Below, in pieces: positions 63,767-64,000 of a DNA stretch of 64,000 nucleotides (within the stretch, counting starts at the first letter, position 1; each line of letters begins with the position of its first letter). A program made the translations under genes and the position numbers. The DNA comes from Kangiellaceae bacterium. GTDB lineage: Bacteria > Pseudomonadota > Gammaproteobacteria > Enterobacterales > Kangiellaceae. Location: NCBI GenBank assembly GCA_019090895.1, contig JAHRVB010000252.1:1-64000 (forward strand), in the 5' to 3' direction. The notes beneath the pieces were generated by a model. That model saw only the letters and a program-made list of their open reading frames with translations, was not told the DNA's origin and did not search any database.

Positions 63767-64000
63767 TTAAGTTGAGTTGAGTTAATTAGTGACAATACAA
63801 TCCAGGAAAAATACTTTATCCCACCACAATCATAGCGAAAGAGAGCAGTATAATTATATTTTGATTAGAGGTATGAATATCTTCGATAAATGCCTCAATA
63901 AGAATCAAATAAAAGATAGTTCAAACAAACGACGATGGAGAAAACTAACTACTCTTGATCGAATCAACTGACGTGCTATGTTTAAAACGTATAACCTAAA

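Overview
64 kb chromosomal window from a gammaproteobacterium, low-to-mid GC by eye, densely coding. I found no rRNA, tRNA, CRISPR array or prophage. Core genes recognised from the translations: aspS-yebC-ruvC-ruvA, a separately located ruvB, rnr-rlmB, nfuA, modABC, frmA/fghA, a ybiT-type ABC-F gene and a fimV-like gene. ruvB is split from ruvCA by about 12.5 kb of mostly opposite-strand genes. That block holds a formaldehyde-detoxification pair, an ACP/LpxL-like/MsbA-like cassette, a degraded IS4-like remnant and a hybrid kinase whose N-terminus resembles the plant ethylene-receptor sensor domain. The best leads are: (1) a small cytoplasmic protein with a degenerate chemoreceptor signalling tip next to an ODP-type diiron protein that has lost one expected His ligand; (2) the ethylene-receptor-like hybrid kinase; (3) the orphan ACP-acyltransferase-flippase cassette; (4) a duplicated porin plus mini-PBP module next to a chemoreceptor; (5) a small membrane-protein gene frameshifted by an exact 8-bp tandem duplication; (6) a sigma-factor gene whose conserved N-terminus requires a non-canonical start codon; (7) a palindromic operator upstream of a GntR/YtrA-type regulator. 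All calls come from reading translations and sequence by eye; no searches were run.
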